Source: Fulverythrobacter ferritrahens (lineage in GTDB: Bacteria > Pseudomonadota > Alphaproteobacteria > Sphingomonadales > Sphingomonadaceae). Taken from it: a DNA stretch of 64,000 nt. Location: the NCBI RefSeq assembly GCF_020539485.1, contig NZ_JACDXU010000001.1, forward strand, positions 62,001 to 126,000, written 5' to 3'. The notes under the pieces are model-generated. The model was not told where the DNA came from. It made no database searches and saw only the letters and a program-made list of their open reading frames with translations. Each line of letters starts with the position of its first letter. Position 1 is the stretch's first letter. Shown one piece after another: positions 25,839-35,307 of the stretch. A program made the position numbers and the translations under genes.

Positions 25839-26322
25839 GGTGGCCTCCCTCGGCACCGGCAAAGACGTCGCCGAGCAGCGCATCTTTGCGCTCGAGCTCA
25901 TCGATATGGTCGGAGAGCAGGCGGGCGACGCGGTGCGCGGTGCCCTTGGCCCAACGCGGCTTCACGTCGTGAACCTGGTTGCCCAGGACACGCTCGAGCG
26001 CTGAAGGCAGCTCGCCGGAAAAGTCCTCGAAGAACTGCGCGAGGTCTGACTGCAACCACGCAATTGCGTGATCGCCGCTGCTGACGAGGAACAGGAGCAG
26101 GTGCGCATGCGGCGCGACGCCGCTTGCGGCAAGAATGCGCAAGGCTTCACCGAGGCTGGCTGAGCGTTCGCCGGCAAGGACGCGGCGCAGGGCATCTTTA
26201 TGGATCTGCGCGTCGCGCGCGATTTCGCAGCGGGCACGGCCGCTGGCTTCGACGGCGGCCAAAAGCAGCCGGGCGAGGTCGGCGCGAACCTGTTGTTCGG
26301 CAAAGAGCGCCATGTTGGTCAT
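25831..26322 (-). CDS. Putative HTH regulator of the conjugation module
   Basis: 163 residues from an ATG at 26322 with AAGGA 7 nt upstream; a longer frame to 26400 is unlikely because it would consume the promoter. Residues 15-65 (GRARCEIARDAQIHKDALRRVL, ASLGEALRILAASG) look like an XRE-type HTH. The rest is helical without a known domain. It is translated together with the AlpA-like protein and transcribed away from the pilin gene, the usual position for a transfer-gene regulator. Confidence 0.68.
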   Translation of the reverse strand: MTNMALFAEQQVRADLARLLLAAVEASGRARCEIARDAQIHKDALRRVLAGERSASLGEALRILAASGVAPHAHLLLFLVSSGDHAIAWLQSDLAQFFEDFSGELPSALERVLGNQVHDVKPRWAKGTAHRVARLLSDHIDELERKDALLGDVFAGAEGGHRG

Positions 26323-26690
26323 CGACGAATCCTTATCTCTAGAAGTGATCGACTCACCGGCTAGCCGCGAAGGAAGCCTGTAGGAAAACAAAAAGAACAA
26401 TTAGAGAACATATAGGAAGGAGCGAATCAGCTTCCTTCGACGATTCGAGCGAATCTCGGTCGCGTCCGCGCGTATTGCGGCACTCTTCGCGCTATAGTCG
26501 GCACAGTCAGCGCTGCTGCGCGATCAGCCAGCGCGAATCCCGGCCAGCGCACCTTCCGATGTCGCTTTTTGCTTGGTCGGAACCCCCAAAAATCCAGTTC
26601 CCGATTTCCTACAGCCCGGGTCCGGGGAGAGGAAAGAACATACAGCGAACGCATCGCTGGCTGATGTTCAATCCCTCGGAGTTTCCATCC
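26323..26690. promoter_or_regulatory. Regulatory gap between the regulators and the conjugation operon
   Basis: These 368 bp hold no convincing gene. They contain an A-rich stretch (about 26383-26405), two direct copies of GAGCGAATC at 26420-26428 and 26447-26455, and a palindrome GATTCGAGCGAATC at 26442-26455 that includes the second copy. They also hold a weaker AGGAAG/CTTCCT inverted pair at 26414-26436. These are candidate operators for the leftward regulators, with divergent promoters on either side. Confidence 0.55.
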
Positions 26691-27023
26691 ATGACCACCA
26701 AGACTGCCCTTCCGGCCCTGCAGCGCACGACCAACCGTGCTCGTGGCCGTGACTACATCCTCCCGGCCTGCGTGGCGCTGGCCTGCGCCGGTGCTGCCTA
26801 TGCTGGCGCCGACACCACCTTCGATCCCGCGCTGCAGAAGTTCACCGACTTCCTCGAAGGATCGGGCGGCAAGATCATCACCGTACTCAGCCTTGCGGGC
26901 GGTCTGATCGGTCTCGCCTCCGGGCGCTTCTCGCTCGGCCAGGTCGCGGTGCCGGTCGGCGTCGGGATCGGTGTCGGCACCGGCGTGCCGATCGTCACCT
27001 CGGTCGTGACCGCGGTCATCTGA
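26691..27023 (+). CDS. traA: TraA-like conjugative pilin
   Basis: 110 residues. A long leader ending in AGAAYAG is followed by a mature pilin of about 70 residues with two hydrophobic segments (IITVLSLAGGLIGLASG and VGVGIGVGTGVPIVTSVVTAVI) around a short basic loop, the TraA/VirB2 layout. The ATG at 26691 is chosen since the frame upstream has no signal-like sequence. It is the first gene of the F-type transfer operon and supplies the pilus subunit. Confidence 0.82.
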   Translation: MTTKTALPALQRTTNRARGRDYILPACVALACAGAAYAGADTTFDPALQKFTDFLEGSGGKIITVLSLAGGLIGLASGRFSLGQVAVPVGVGIGVGTGVPIVTSVVTAVI

Positions 27024-27057
27024 TCAGCGGATACGGTCACGACAGGAGGGCGGCATC

Positions 27058-27345
27058 ATGACCGACAGGTACCTCGTTCCACGGCGGCTCGACGATCCGG
27101 AGCTCATCGGCTTCTGGACCATCGACGAGTTTGCAGGGATTCTCATTCCCTTCGCCTGGGGCATTCTCGCGCAGCATATCTTCATCGGCATCGGCCTGGC
27201 CGTCGGAGCCTGGTTTGCCTTGCGGAAGGCGAAGGCACGCGGCGCCGGTTCGGCACTGGTGCATGCTGCGTACTGGTACCTCCCCGGGAGCTTTCTCGGG
27301 CTGAAGGCCACGCCGCCCTCCCACTGCCGCCTGTTGGCGGGCTGA
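27058..27345 (+). CDS. traL: Conjugation assembly protein TraL
   Basis: 95 residues, with a hydrophobic centre (FAGILIPFAWGILAQHIFIGIGLAVGAWFAL) and the family start YLVPRRLDDPELIGFWTIDE. TraL is a small inner-membrane protein of F-type systems, the counterpart of VirB3, needed for pilus assembly. It lies 34 bp after traA and 12 bp before traE. Confidence 0.9.
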   Translation: MTDRYLVPRRLDDPELIGFWTIDEFAGILIPFAWGILAQHIFIGIGLAVGAWFALRKAKARGAGSALVHAAYWYLPGSFLGLKATPPSHCRLLAG

Positions 27346-27357
27346 GGGAGGCGAACC

Positions 27358-27927
27358 ATGCGAGCAGAATTCGCACACGAACAGGCGCAGGCCTACCTGC
27401 GGCAACGCAACCGCTTTGCCGTGTTGGCGGGCGTGCTTGGCCTGACCACGCTGGTCAGCCTCGGTGCCGCTGTGACCCGCGACGAGAGGCTCGTGCTGGT
27501 GCCGATCACCGCCGAGCGGATCACCGTCTCGAGCGGCGGGATCGACGCGCCTTATCTCGAGCTCGTCACCCGCGACACGGCGCTGATGCTCCTCAACCGG
27601 GCACCCGAAAGCCTCGACTACTGGATGGCGAACATCCTGAAGCTCGCCGATCCCGCCGCACACGGCCGCCTCAAGGCCGAGCTCGTCCGGATCGTCGAGG
27701 AACAGCGCGGCTCGGACATTTCCCAGGCCTTCGTGATCGCGGAGATGCATGTCGACCCCAGGGCCCTGACCTCGACCGTCACCGGCACGCTCAAGACCTT
27801 TGTCGGCGCGCAGGTGATCGCGAGCCAGCGCCGCTCCTTCCGTTTCCGCTGGTCCAAGCGCGGCCTCAGCCTCGCGCTCGCCGGCTTCGAACAACTTCCC
27901 ACCGACAAGGAGGAACCTGGACAATGA
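27358..27927 (+). CDS. traE: Conjugation assembly protein TraE
   Basis: 189 residues. One N-terminal membrane segment (FAVLAGVLGLTTLVSLGAAV, about residues 20-40) and a periplasmic VirB8-like domain with the family pattern ERITVSSGGIDAPYLE. TraE anchors the F-type assembly at the inner membrane. It overlaps traK by 4 bp. Confidence 0.9.
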   Translation: MRAEFAHEQAQAYLRQRNRFAVLAGVLGLTTLVSLGAAVTRDERLVLVPITAERITVSSGGIDAPYLELVTRDTALMLLNRAPESLDYWMANILKLADPAAHGRLKAELVRIVEEQRGSDISQAFVIAEMHVDPRALTSTVTGTLKTFVGAQVIASQRRSFRFRWSKRGLSLALAGFEQLPTDKEEPGQ

Positions 27928-28739
27928 GCCTTCTCCCATCACCATTCGCTGCTGCGCTTGCCGGAACCGGCCTTGCCTGTTTCGCGATTGGCGCAACGCG
28001 GCGCCCTGATCCCGGGCTCAAGCTGACCGGCCTTGCCGTGCTTGCCTTCGCGCTCGCGCCTGTCCCGGCGCATGCCGACCAGTTCGTGGAGGCCGCCGAC
28101 AACGCGACCATCGACTGCGAGCTCGCCCGCGGCGAACTCACCCGGATTGCGCTCATCGATGACGGCTTTGCCAATGTCTCGAAGATCGCGAGCGGCTTTC
28201 CCTACAACGACTTCCAGGTGACGCACGAGCCGGTGCGCGGAGACATCTATATCTCCGTGCCCACGCAATTTGCTGCTGCCCGGGTCAGCTTCTTTGCGAC
28301 CAGCAAGGCAGGGTACGTCTACAAGTTCGCCTGCCGCCTCGGCGGCGAGGAAGCGATGCAGCTTTTCATCACCAATCCCGCGCTCGCGAAAAGCGAGGCT
28401 GCGGAATGGGAGACCGAGACCGGGCCGGAGGACGCGGCGATCCGCCTGATCGAGGCGATGGCGAGCGATGCCGTCCTGCCCGGTTTCACCGCCCGCGCCG
28501 AACTGTCGGCACCGCGCCGCACCGGCGGGATCGAGGTCCAGCTGGTCGCTGAATACCAGGGCGATGAACTGACCGGACAGCGCTTCCTCGTGCGCAACCT
28601 CGGCCAGGAAAGCCTTGCGCTTGGCTCCGAGCGCGAAGGTCCGGCAGGCGCACTCGCCTTTGCCTATGGCCGCGATGCACTCGCTCCCGGTGAAGCCACC
28701 AGCGCCTTCCTTGTCTTTGCCAAGGGAGGGCTCGACTGA
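27924..28739 (+). CDS. traK: Conjugation secretin-like protein TraK
   Basis: 271 residues. A membrane/signal region occupies residues 1-50 and is longer than usual. The TraK/VirB9-like beta-rich domain follows (NDFQVTHEPVRGDIYISVP). TraK forms the outer-membrane core with TraB and TraV. It overlaps both neighbours (ATGA with traE, one base with traB). Confidence 0.88.
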   Translation: MSLLPSPFAAALAGTGLACFAIGATRRPDPGLKLTGLAVLAFALAPVPAHADQFVEAADNATIDCELARGELTRIALIDDGFANVSKIASGFPYNDFQVTHEPVRGDIYISVPTQFAAARVSFFATSKAGYVYKFACRLGGEEAMQLFITNPALAKSEAAEWETETGPEDAAIRLIEAMASDAVLPGFTARAELSAPRRTGGIEVQLVAEYQGDELTGQRFLVRNLGQESLALGSEREGPAGALAFAYGRDALAPGEATSAFLVFAKGGLD

Positions 28740-30055
28740 TGGCCGAGGCAACACAGAAGGACGCTGAAAAGAGGCCTCTGCCAGGCTCGCCGGAAGCGCG
28801 TGAAAGCGGACGGCGCAACCTCAATTCGCAGATCGCGCAGCGCCAGAAGATGCTGCTCGCCGGGATCGGGGCTATCGCGCTTATCGGCGGCGGGATGTTC
28901 ATCTTCGGCGGCGATGGCGACGAGGCTGGCAGTGATGCCAATGGTGCGACGACGATCGACACCGGCGGCCTTGTCAATCGCAACCTCTCGCAGCGCGAAT
29001 TCGTCGCGAGCTACGGCAACCGGCTCGATGCACAGGGCCGCGCGATCAAGGATCTGCAGCAGGCCCAGTTGCCACGCCCCGAGATCGAGCAGGAGCTCGA
29101 AGCCCTGCGCAGCGAGAACGCGCAGATGCGCTCCGACGGCCAGGCGGCAATCGACGCGATCTCGGCCGAGAACGCCAATCTGCGGTCACAGCTCAGCGAC
29201 GCTGCAAAAGCGCCTGCAACCGCGCCGCCGCTGCCACCGCCACCTGCCTATGGCCCCGGCGTCGGAACGGGCGGGGCCGTCCAGCCACCGCAAGGAGCGC
29301 CGGAACCGCAGGGCGGGCAGCTCAGCCTGATGAGTTTCGGCGCGGAAACGGGCAAAGACGGCAAGCCGCGTGCGGCAGAGACTGCGCCAGCCTTGCTGCT
29401 CGAAGCGAGCCGCGATTACCTTCCGCCCAACAGTTACGCTCCGGCAACGGTCATCGTCGGTGTCGACGCCTCGACCGGCGTTGCCAGCCAGAGCGATCCG
29501 CTTCCCGTGGTGCTCCGGATCACCGGACCGGCCCGATCGGTGATGCGCGGCAACAAGCTGCTCACAACCGACATCACCGGTTGCCTCGTCAACGGCGCGG
29601 CACGCGGCGATCTCTCGGCCGAGAAAGTCTACGTCAAGCTGGTGCGCATGACCTGCGCGCAGCCCGGCGGCCGTTTCGCGGTGAGCGAGGTCAAGGGGTT
29701 CATCTCCTTTGCCGGAAAGTCGGGCGTGCGCGGCCGCGTGGTCAGCCGCGAAGGCAGCCTTGTCAGCCAGGCACTGCTGGCCGGGATCGTCGGCGGCTTC
29801 GGGCGCGGATTCTCTGCAAACGCCAACGGCATCTTCGCCGGCCAGATCGGCAGCGACGGCAAGCGCGAGGCGCTGTCGCCGACCGACATTCTCGCCGGTG
29901 GCTTCGGTCAGGGTGCCGGCGAGGCTGCCGACACCGTCAGCCGATACCTCATCGAACGCGCCGAACAATACCAACCCGTCGTCGAGATGCCGACCGGCAT
30001 CGAGGTCGAGATCGTCTTTCTCGACGGCGTCCACGTCAGGAGCCCCTCCAAATGA
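28739..30055 (+). CDS. traB: Conjugation core protein TraB (VirB10-like)
   Basis: 438 residues. A cytoplasmic N-terminus, one membrane segment (LLAGIGAIALIGGGMFIFGG, about residues 37-56), a coiled coil (about 100-155), a Pro-rich linker (APPLPPPPAYGPG) and the TrbI/VirB10-type beta-barrel domain in the C-terminal half. It spans the periplasm and gates the channel. It overlaps the dsbC-like gene by 4 bp. Confidence 0.92.
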   Translation: MAEATQKDAEKRPLPGSPEARESGRRNLNSQIAQRQKMLLAGIGAIALIGGGMFIFGGDGDEAGSDANGATTIDTGGLVNRNLSQREFVASYGNRLDAQGRAIKDLQQAQLPRPEIEQELEALRSENAQMRSDGQAAIDAISAENANLRSQLSDAAKAPATAPPLPPPPAYGPGVGTGGAVQPPQGAPEPQGGQLSLMSFGAETGKDGKPRAAETAPALLLEASRDYLPPNSYAPATVIVGVDASTGVASQSDPLPVVLRITGPARSVMRGNKLLTTDITGCLVNGAARGDLSAEKVYVKLVRMTCAQPGGRFAVSEVKGFISFAGKSGVRGRVVSREGSLVSQALLAGIVGGFGRGFSANANGIFAGQIGSDGKREALSPTDILAGGFGQGAGEAADTVSRYLIERAEQYQPVVEMPTGIEVEIVFLDGVHVRSPSK

Positions 30056-30924
30056 ACTACAATGAACACCGGCCGGGCCTGAAGGCCCGCGCCGCCCACC
30101 TTGCGCTTGCCCTTTCGAGCGCCGCCGCCGTGCTGACGCTCGGAGTCTCGGCCGTTACCGCTATGCCTGCAAGCGCCGCGGGCTTGGCCAGCGATGTCGC
30201 GCAGGCGCTGAAGCTGCGGCTGCCCAAGACCCCGATCGATGCGATCAGTTGCGATACGCTTGGCCCCTGGTGCGAAGTCGTCTCGGGCGATACGCTGTTC
30301 TACATCGACGAGACCGCCCGCTACCTGTTCGTCGGCCGTCTCTACGACATGGAAGAGCGGCGCGACGTGACCGCAGCACGCCTGCTCGAACTCAACCCCG
30401 ACCTGCTTGCGGCCGGTGCGGCGCGCGTAGCCAGCGACGCGCCGGCGGGACGCGAAGAAGAGCCCGTCCAGGCGGCCGCCAGCCATGTCGACCTCTCGTC
30501 GCTTCCGGCTGCGGGCGCGATCCACTGGGGCAACCCCAAGGGCGAACGCCTGGTCGTCTTCTCGGATTTCCAGTGCGGGTACTGCCAGCGCCTGGCAGGC
30601 GAACTTGCCAAGGCCAGGGTCCATGTCGAAGAGCGACCGATCTCGATCTTCGGCGCGGCGAGCCGCAGCATCTCCGAGGCGGTGCTGTGCGCCAGGGATC
30701 CGGCAGAGGCGCTGCATGCGGCCTATGCCGGCCAGGCTCCGACAACCGGCAAGACCTGCAAGGACGCCAAGGCGCTCGATGCCAACGAAGCCTTTGCGAA
30801 GGCCAACGGATTTGCCGGAACTCCGGTCATCGTGCGCGCCCGCGATGGGGCGGTGCTTCATGGCTACCGCGATGCCGCAGCGATCCGCCGCTTCGTCGCC
30901 GAGGGGAAGGGAGAGGCGCAATGA
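30052..30924 (+). CDS. DsbC-type thiol:disulfide isomerase of the transfer operon
   Basis: 290 residues. A signal/anchor near residues 20-45, an N-terminal dimerisation part and a thioredoxin fold with the active-site motif FQCGYC near residue 177. F-type operons often bring their own Dsb protein because TraN, TraU and TraH are cysteine rich. The start at 30052 lies in the ATGA overlap with traB; the next gene again overlaps by 4 bp. Confidence 0.9.
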   Translation: MNYNEHRPGLKARAAHLALALSSAAAVLTLGVSAVTAMPASAAGLASDVAQALKLRLPKTPIDAISCDTLGPWCEVVSGDTLFYIDETARYLFVGRLYDMEERRDVTAARLLELNPDLLAAGAARVASDAPAGREEEPVQAAASHVDLSSLPAAGAIHWGNPKGERLVVFSDFQCGYCQRLAGELAKARVHVEERPISIFGAASRSISEAVLCARDPAEALHAAYAGQAPTTGKTCKDAKALDANEAFAKANGFAGTPVIVRARDGAVLHGYRDAAAIRRFVAEGKGEAQ

Positions 30925-31493
30925 GCCGGCTCCCGATCCTGCACTCCATGGCGCTCGCCGCGCCACTTCTTCTGGCCAGTGGCTGCGCCAGCCTTGGCGG
31001 AAACGTGAAGGGCAGCTTTGCCTGCCGCGCTCCCGAAGGGACCTGTGCGCCGACCTCCGCGATCGATGCCGGGGCGACCGGCATCGAAAAGGCTGACACG
31101 TCTGACGCGCATCGGAGGTTGACCACGACCGGAGAAGCGGTTCGCCGCCTGCAGGTCGTGCTGACGCCTTACCGTGACGCGGCGGGCCGCGACCATGAGG
31201 CGCGCGTCGTTCACCTGACGCTGCCCGATCAGACAGGGACAGGCTGGCGCGCCCCACAGGGCCGCCGCGAAGTCCTGCGCTCGCTGGCATCGACCATTGC
31301 CGCGACACGCGAGGGCAACCCCGCACCCGATTTTCAACCAACAGACACATTGCCGGAACAGCTGTTTATCCCCTCACAGCCCGTTCCGGCGATGCCCGGC
31401 GCTGACGCGCCGGAACCCGGGGGACCCGGCTCGTTTTCCCCTCCCCGCGAGCCGGTCCCCCACCCTGACACACAAGAAGGAGAGAGCCAGTGA
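30921..31493 (+). CDS. traV: Conjugation lipoprotein TraV
   Basis: 190 residues. A lipobox LASGC places the lipidated cysteine at residue 22. The next segment, GNVKGSFACRAPEGTCAPT, carries the two-cysteine motif typical of TraV. The rest is Pro-rich and disordered. TraV is the VirB7-like outer-membrane lipoprotein of the core complex. It overlaps traC (GTG start) by 4 bp. Confidence 0.88.
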   Translation: MSRLPILHSMALAAPLLLASGCASLGGNVKGSFACRAPEGTCAPTSAIDAGATGIEKADTSDAHRRLTTTGEAVRRLQVVLTPYRDAAGRDHEARVVHLTLPDQTGTGWRAPQGRREVLRSLASTIAATREGNPAPDFQPTDTLPEQLFIPSQPVPAMPGADAPEPGGPGSFSPPREPVPHPDTQEGESQ

Positions 31494-34033
31494 CGCTATC
31501 CCTTGCTGCCGCGCGCGATGCGCTCTCGCGGGGCCTGTTTGCCGACACGGCACGCGCCGAAAAGCCGCAAGCGCATTTCGGACTCGACATGCTCTCGGAC
31601 TGGCTGCCCTACAGGGTCTATGACGAGGGGGCGAAGCTCTACCGCAATGCCCGCTCGAAGGGCTTCGTGCTCGAAGTCACCCCGCTGATCGGGGCCGACG
31701 AACGGACCGGCGAGATCCTCGGGCAGTTCTTCTCCGAAGGCCTGCCGCAGGGTGCCTGCCTTCAGGTCCTGAACTTCGCATCTCCGCGTATCGGCAGCGT
31801 GGTCGGCCCCTGGTTCGCTCCGCGCTACGAGCAGGGCGGGATCTATGAGGCCATCGCCAGGGCGCGTACCAGGCGCCTTTACGATCTCGTCTGGAATTCG
31901 GGCTCGGCGCATGCGCCCTTCCATGCCCGCAACGTCCGACTGATCGTCTCGCTCGGCGTGCCGGTGCCCGGCAGCGTAACCGATGCCGAACTCTCCGAAT
32001 GCCGCGAAGGGCTGATGGGCATGCTCCATTCGCTCGGACTGCACGCGCAAGAACTGCGTCCGGGCGGGCTGCTGGCGCTGATCGACGAGCTTACTTCGCC
32101 GACCACTGCGCACGAGACCGATATCCATGCGTGGAACCCGCATGATACGCTCGATGTCCAGGCCATCCGCCGCGACATCGAGCTCGAGGTCGGCGACGAT
32201 CGCTTGATCCTCAGGACCGAGCGCTTTCGCGAGACCGGCCGCGACGAAGAGGGCAATCCCGAAGTCGGCGAATGCTATCCCGACCATTTCGACGTGCGCC
32301 ACTATGCCGTGCGTTCTACGCCTGAGCGCTGGGCGCCCTGGGAATGCGCGCGGCTCATCGGCGACATGTTCACCGACAAGCTGCGCTTCCCCTGTCCGAC
32401 GGCGACCATGCTGTGCCTGGTCTACCCCGACCAGGAAGCCGCCTCGGCGCGCGCGGGCTTCAAGTTCATGCGCACGACCAGCCTCAGCCAGACCAAGAGC
32501 GCGCGCTTTCTCCCCAAGCTCGCCGAACAGTCGGCCGAATGGCGCCACGTCCAGGCCGAACTCCAGGCCGGCAAGAAGCTCGTGAAGCTGTTCTACGGGC
32601 TCACCAGCATCTCGCCGCTCGGCCAGGGCGACGCGCACGAACGCATCATCAAGGCGATCTACAAGGCAGCGGGCTGGGATCTGGCCGACGAGCGCTTCCT
32701 CCAGCTGCAGGGTCTCGTCGCTGCCTTTCCCCTGAGCCTTGCCGATGGCCTCGCCGACGACATGGCGCGGCTAAAGCGCCTCAAGACCATGCTCTCGACG
32801 ACGGCGGCGCATATCGCGCCGATGCAGGGGGAATATCTCGGCGGCGTGATCCCGCACCTCCTGCTCGTCGGCCGCCGCGGCCAGCCCTTCTGGTGGTCGC
32901 CCTTCGAAAACGGTGCCGGCAATCACAATATCGCGATCTGCGGCAAGTCGGGCTCTGGCAAGTCCGTGCTGCTGCAGGAGCTCTGTGCCGCTCTACGCGG
33001 TGCCGGCGCCAAGGTCGTGGTGATCGACGACGGACGCAGCTTCGAGCATTCGGTCAAGCTGCAGGGCGGACGCTTCGTCGAGTTCACGCTCGCCTCGGGC
33101 TTTTCCCTGAACCCCTTCTCGATGGTCGACGATGCCCGCGCGCACGAAGACGAAGACTACCGCCTCGACTGCTTCGCCATGATCAAGGCGATCGTCGGCC
33201 AGATGGCGCGTCCCGGCACCGCGCCGAGCGATACCGAACGCGGTCTTATCGACCGGGCCGTAACCGCGACGTGGGAGGCACTCGGCAGCGGTGCCTCGGT
33301 CGACGATGTCGCGCATGCGCTCCACGGCTCGGAAAACGAGGCGGGCCGCGATCTGGCCACGGCGATCGGGCCCTTCTGCCGCGGCGGCAGCTACGGCGGG
33401 TTCTTTGCAGGCAAGGCGAGCTTCGCGCTCGACGATGATTTCACCGTCTTCGAGATGAGCGATCTTGCAAGCCGCGAGGAACTCAGGAGCGTCGTCCTTT
33501 CGGCGATCATGTTCATGACCAGCCAGGCGATGACGCGCTCATCGCGGGCGACCAAGAAACTGCTGCTGATCGACGAGGCCTGGGCCATGCTCAAGGGCGG
33601 GTCGATGGGCGAGTTCGTCGAGACCTACGCTCGCACCGCCCGCAAGTATGGCGGCGCGCTCGCGACCGCGACCCAGTCTCTCAATGACTATTACAAGTCC
33701 GACGGCGCGCGCGCCGCGCTCGAGAACAGCGACTGGATGCTGGTGCTTCAGCAGAAGGCTGAGACGATCGCCGATTTCCGGGCGAACGCGCGGCTCGACA
33801 TGGACGACCGCACCGAGACGCTGATCCGCAGCCTCAAGCGTTCGGGCACCGAGTACAGCGAGGTCTTCATCAAGGGTCCCGAGACCGAGGCGGTCGGCCG
33901 GCTCGTGCTCGATCCCTTCTCGGCGACGATCTACTCCTCCGACCCCGACACCTATGCCGCGATCCAGGACTGCGAGCGGCGCGGACACAGCCTCGCCGAT
34001 GCCATCCGCATCGTGGCGGGAGGTGGACAATGA
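31490..34033 (+). CDS. traC: Conjugation ATPase TraC (VirB4 family)
   Basis: 847 residues from a GTG at 31490 with AAGGAGAG upstream. The Walker A CGKSGSGKSVLL is near residue 484 and Walker B LLLIDEAWAM near residue 690, followed by a QSLNDY-type motif. TraC energises pilus assembly at the inner membrane. Length and motif order are normal for TraC. Confidence 0.95.
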   Translation: MTLSLAAARDALSRGLFADTARAEKPQAHFGLDMLSDWLPYRVYDEGAKLYRNARSKGFVLEVTPLIGADERTGEILGQFFSEGLPQGACLQVLNFASPRIGSVVGPWFAPRYEQGGIYEAIARARTRRLYDLVWNSGSAHAPFHARNVRLIVSLGVPVPGSVTDAELSECREGLMGMLHSLGLHAQELRPGGLLALIDELTSPTTAHETDIHAWNPHDTLDVQAIRRDIELEVGDDRLILRTERFRETGRDEEGNPEVGECYPDHFDVRHYAVRSTPERWAPWECARLIGDMFTDKLRFPCPTATMLCLVYPDQEAASARAGFKFMRTTSLSQTKSARFLPKLAEQSAEWRHVQAELQAGKKLVKLFYGLTSISPLGQGDAHERIIKAIYKAAGWDLADERFLQLQGLVAAFPLSLADGLADDMARLKRLKTMLSTTAAHIAPMQGEYLGGVIPHLLLVGRRGQPFWWSPFENGAGNHNIAICGKSGSGKSVLLQELCAALRGAGAKVVVIDDGRSFEHSVKLQGGRFVEFTLASGFSLNPFSMVDDARAHEDEDYRLDCFAMIKAIVGQMARPGTAPSDTERGLIDRAVTATWEALGSGASVDDVAHALHGSENEAGRDLATAIGPFCRGGSYGGFFAGKASFALDDDFTVFEMSDLASREELRSVVLSAIMFMTSQAMTRSSRATKKLLLIDEAWAMLKGGSMGEFVETYARTARKYGGALATATQSLNDYYKSDGARAALENSDWMLVLQQKAETIADFRANARLDMDDRTETLIRSLKRSGTEYSEVFIKGPETEAVGRLVLDPFSATIYSSDPDTYAAIQDCERRGHSLADAIRIVAGGGQ

Positions 34034-34410
34034 TGGTCTCGCATCTCGCCGACCGGACCCCTCCGGCCAACCTCCGCAGCCTGCTGCCGTTCCTGCAAGG
34101 GAGCTGCTTCGTCCTCATCGAGACAGTGCGCTTTGCCGCGACCTCGCTGCTGATCGTGCTGGGATTGCCGCTTGCGCTGTTCCTGTTCGTTGCGGGCTGG
34201 GATCTTGGCGGCCTCTTCACCCAGCTCGCCAATCTGTCGGACCGCTACCTCGAAGCCGACGGCCTGCGCCGCAGCCTGTTCAGCCAGGACCTCAAGGGCT
34301 GCTTCCTCGTCCTCGCTGGCGCGGTGACGCTGTTTCGTATGCCGCGCTTCCTCAAGCGACTCGCGGCCGATCTCGACAACCATCCGGCCCGGGAGGCAAA
34401 CCGTGACTGA
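34030..34410 (+). CDS. Small membrane protein of the transfer operon
   Basis: 126 residues with a hydrophobic segment near residues 37-57 and a weaker one near 90-105 (GCFLVLAGAVTLF). I do not recognise a family. It lies between traC and trbI with 4- and 8-bp overlaps, so it is part of the operon; sphingomonad-type F operons often carry an extra reading frame here. Confidence 0.75.
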   Translation: MMVSHLADRTPPANLRSLLPFLQGSCFVLIETVRFAATSLLIVLGLPLALFLFVAGWDLGGLFTQLANLSDRYLEADGLRRSLFSQDLKGCFLVLAGAVTLFRMPRFLKRLAADLDNHPAREANRD

Positions 34411-34789
34411 CAGGCGCAGACTACAATCTTTTAATCGCCCGCTGGTGCTCAGAATTCTCGGCGTGCTCGCGCTCGTGGCCACGCTGCTCTGGGCAGCCTG
34501 GGTCAGCCGCGAACTGTCCGAACCGCGCCAGCAGATCGTCACTGTCCGGCTTGCCGAAACCATCGCGGCTTTCGTCGATGCCGAAGCGCGCGGGGCACAG
34601 GATCCCGAAGCCAGCCAGGCGCGCGTGCTCGCCTTCCTCCAGGCCTCCGAGCGTGCCGTTGCAGAAATGGGGACCGGTGGCCGCGTGGTGCTGGTCGGCG
34701 AAGCCGTGCTCGCGGGCGATGCCCCCGATGCCACCGATGAACTGCGCGCGCGGATCGCCCGCCAGCTTGGGCAGGGAGGCGGTCAGTGA
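34403..34789 (+). CDS. trbI: TrbI-like F-type conjugation protein
   Basis: 128 residues: one membrane segment (residues 16-33) and a short periplasmic domain with QQIVTVRLAETIAAFVDAEA. This fits F-type TrbI, which affects pilus retraction and is not related to VirB10-type TrbI. It overlaps neighbours on both sides. Confidence 0.83.
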   Translation: MTDRRRLQSFNRPLVLRILGVLALVATLLWAAWVSRELSEPRQQIVTVRLAETIAAFVDAEARGAQDPEASQARVLAFLQASERAVAEMGTGGRVVLVGEAVLAGDAPDATDELRARIARQLGQGGGQ

Positions 34790-35307
34790 CGCACTTTGCC
34801 TCTCGTCTTGTCCGCACGATCAAACGGCCGCTTGTCCTGACCGGCCTGGTGCTGCTGCCGCTCGGATGGGGCGCGGTCGATGCCTTCGCGAAAGACCATG
34901 CCTTCCTCATCAATGCCAGCCCGAGCCTGCCCAACTGGGCGTTCTGGCTCGACAAGCACGCGCGGATCGAGCGCGGCAGTCTGATCTTCTTCGAGCCGCC
35001 GGCAAGCAGGCTCGTCGAAGCGCATTTCGGAAAAGGCGCGCAGCTCTTCGGCAAGCGGGTGCTGGGCGTGCCGGGCGATGTCGTGAGCCACCGTGGCCAC
35101 GAGGTCTTCATCAACGGTCGCAAGATCGCCGCGCGGCTCGATGAGACCCGTCTCGGCATTGCGCTACACAAAGGCCCCGAAGGACCAATCCCCGACGGCT
35201 GCTTCTACACCGGGACCAGCCATCCCCGCGGCCTCGACAGCCGCTACGCCGAGATCGGCTTCGTCTGCCGCGGCCAGATCCTCGGCAGCGGGAGGGCGAT
35301 CCTGTGA
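34786..35307 (+). CDS. S26-family signal peptidase (TraF type)
   Basis: 173 residues. An N-terminal membrane segment is followed by the signal-peptidase core: the nucleophile region NASPSLPNW (Ser of PSLP) and the general-base Lys in FGKRVLGVPGDVVSHRG. Such proteases mature pilins or other exported transfer proteins, as TraF of RP4 does. The protein is unlike the thioredoxin-like TraF encoded at 39428. Overlaps of 4 bp on both sides. Confidence 0.9.
   Translation: MTHFASRLVRTIKRPLVLTGLVLLPLGWGAVDAFAKDHAFLINASPSLPNWAFWLDKHARIERGSLIFFEPPASRLVEAHFGKGAQLFGKRVLGVPGDVVSHRGHEVFINGRKIAARLDETRLGIALHKGPEGPIPDGCFYTGTSHPRGLDSRYAEIGFVCRGQILGSGRAIL

Noticed and set aside
26475-26690. N-terminal extension of the TraA pilin frame
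   Set aside because: It lacks signal-like sequence and would place 72 basic residues before the natural leader peptide.
29908-31350. 480-codon leftward frame opposite dsbC-like and traV
   Set aside because: Overlaps two genes with signal peptides and catalytic or lipobox motifs; the mirror frame has none.
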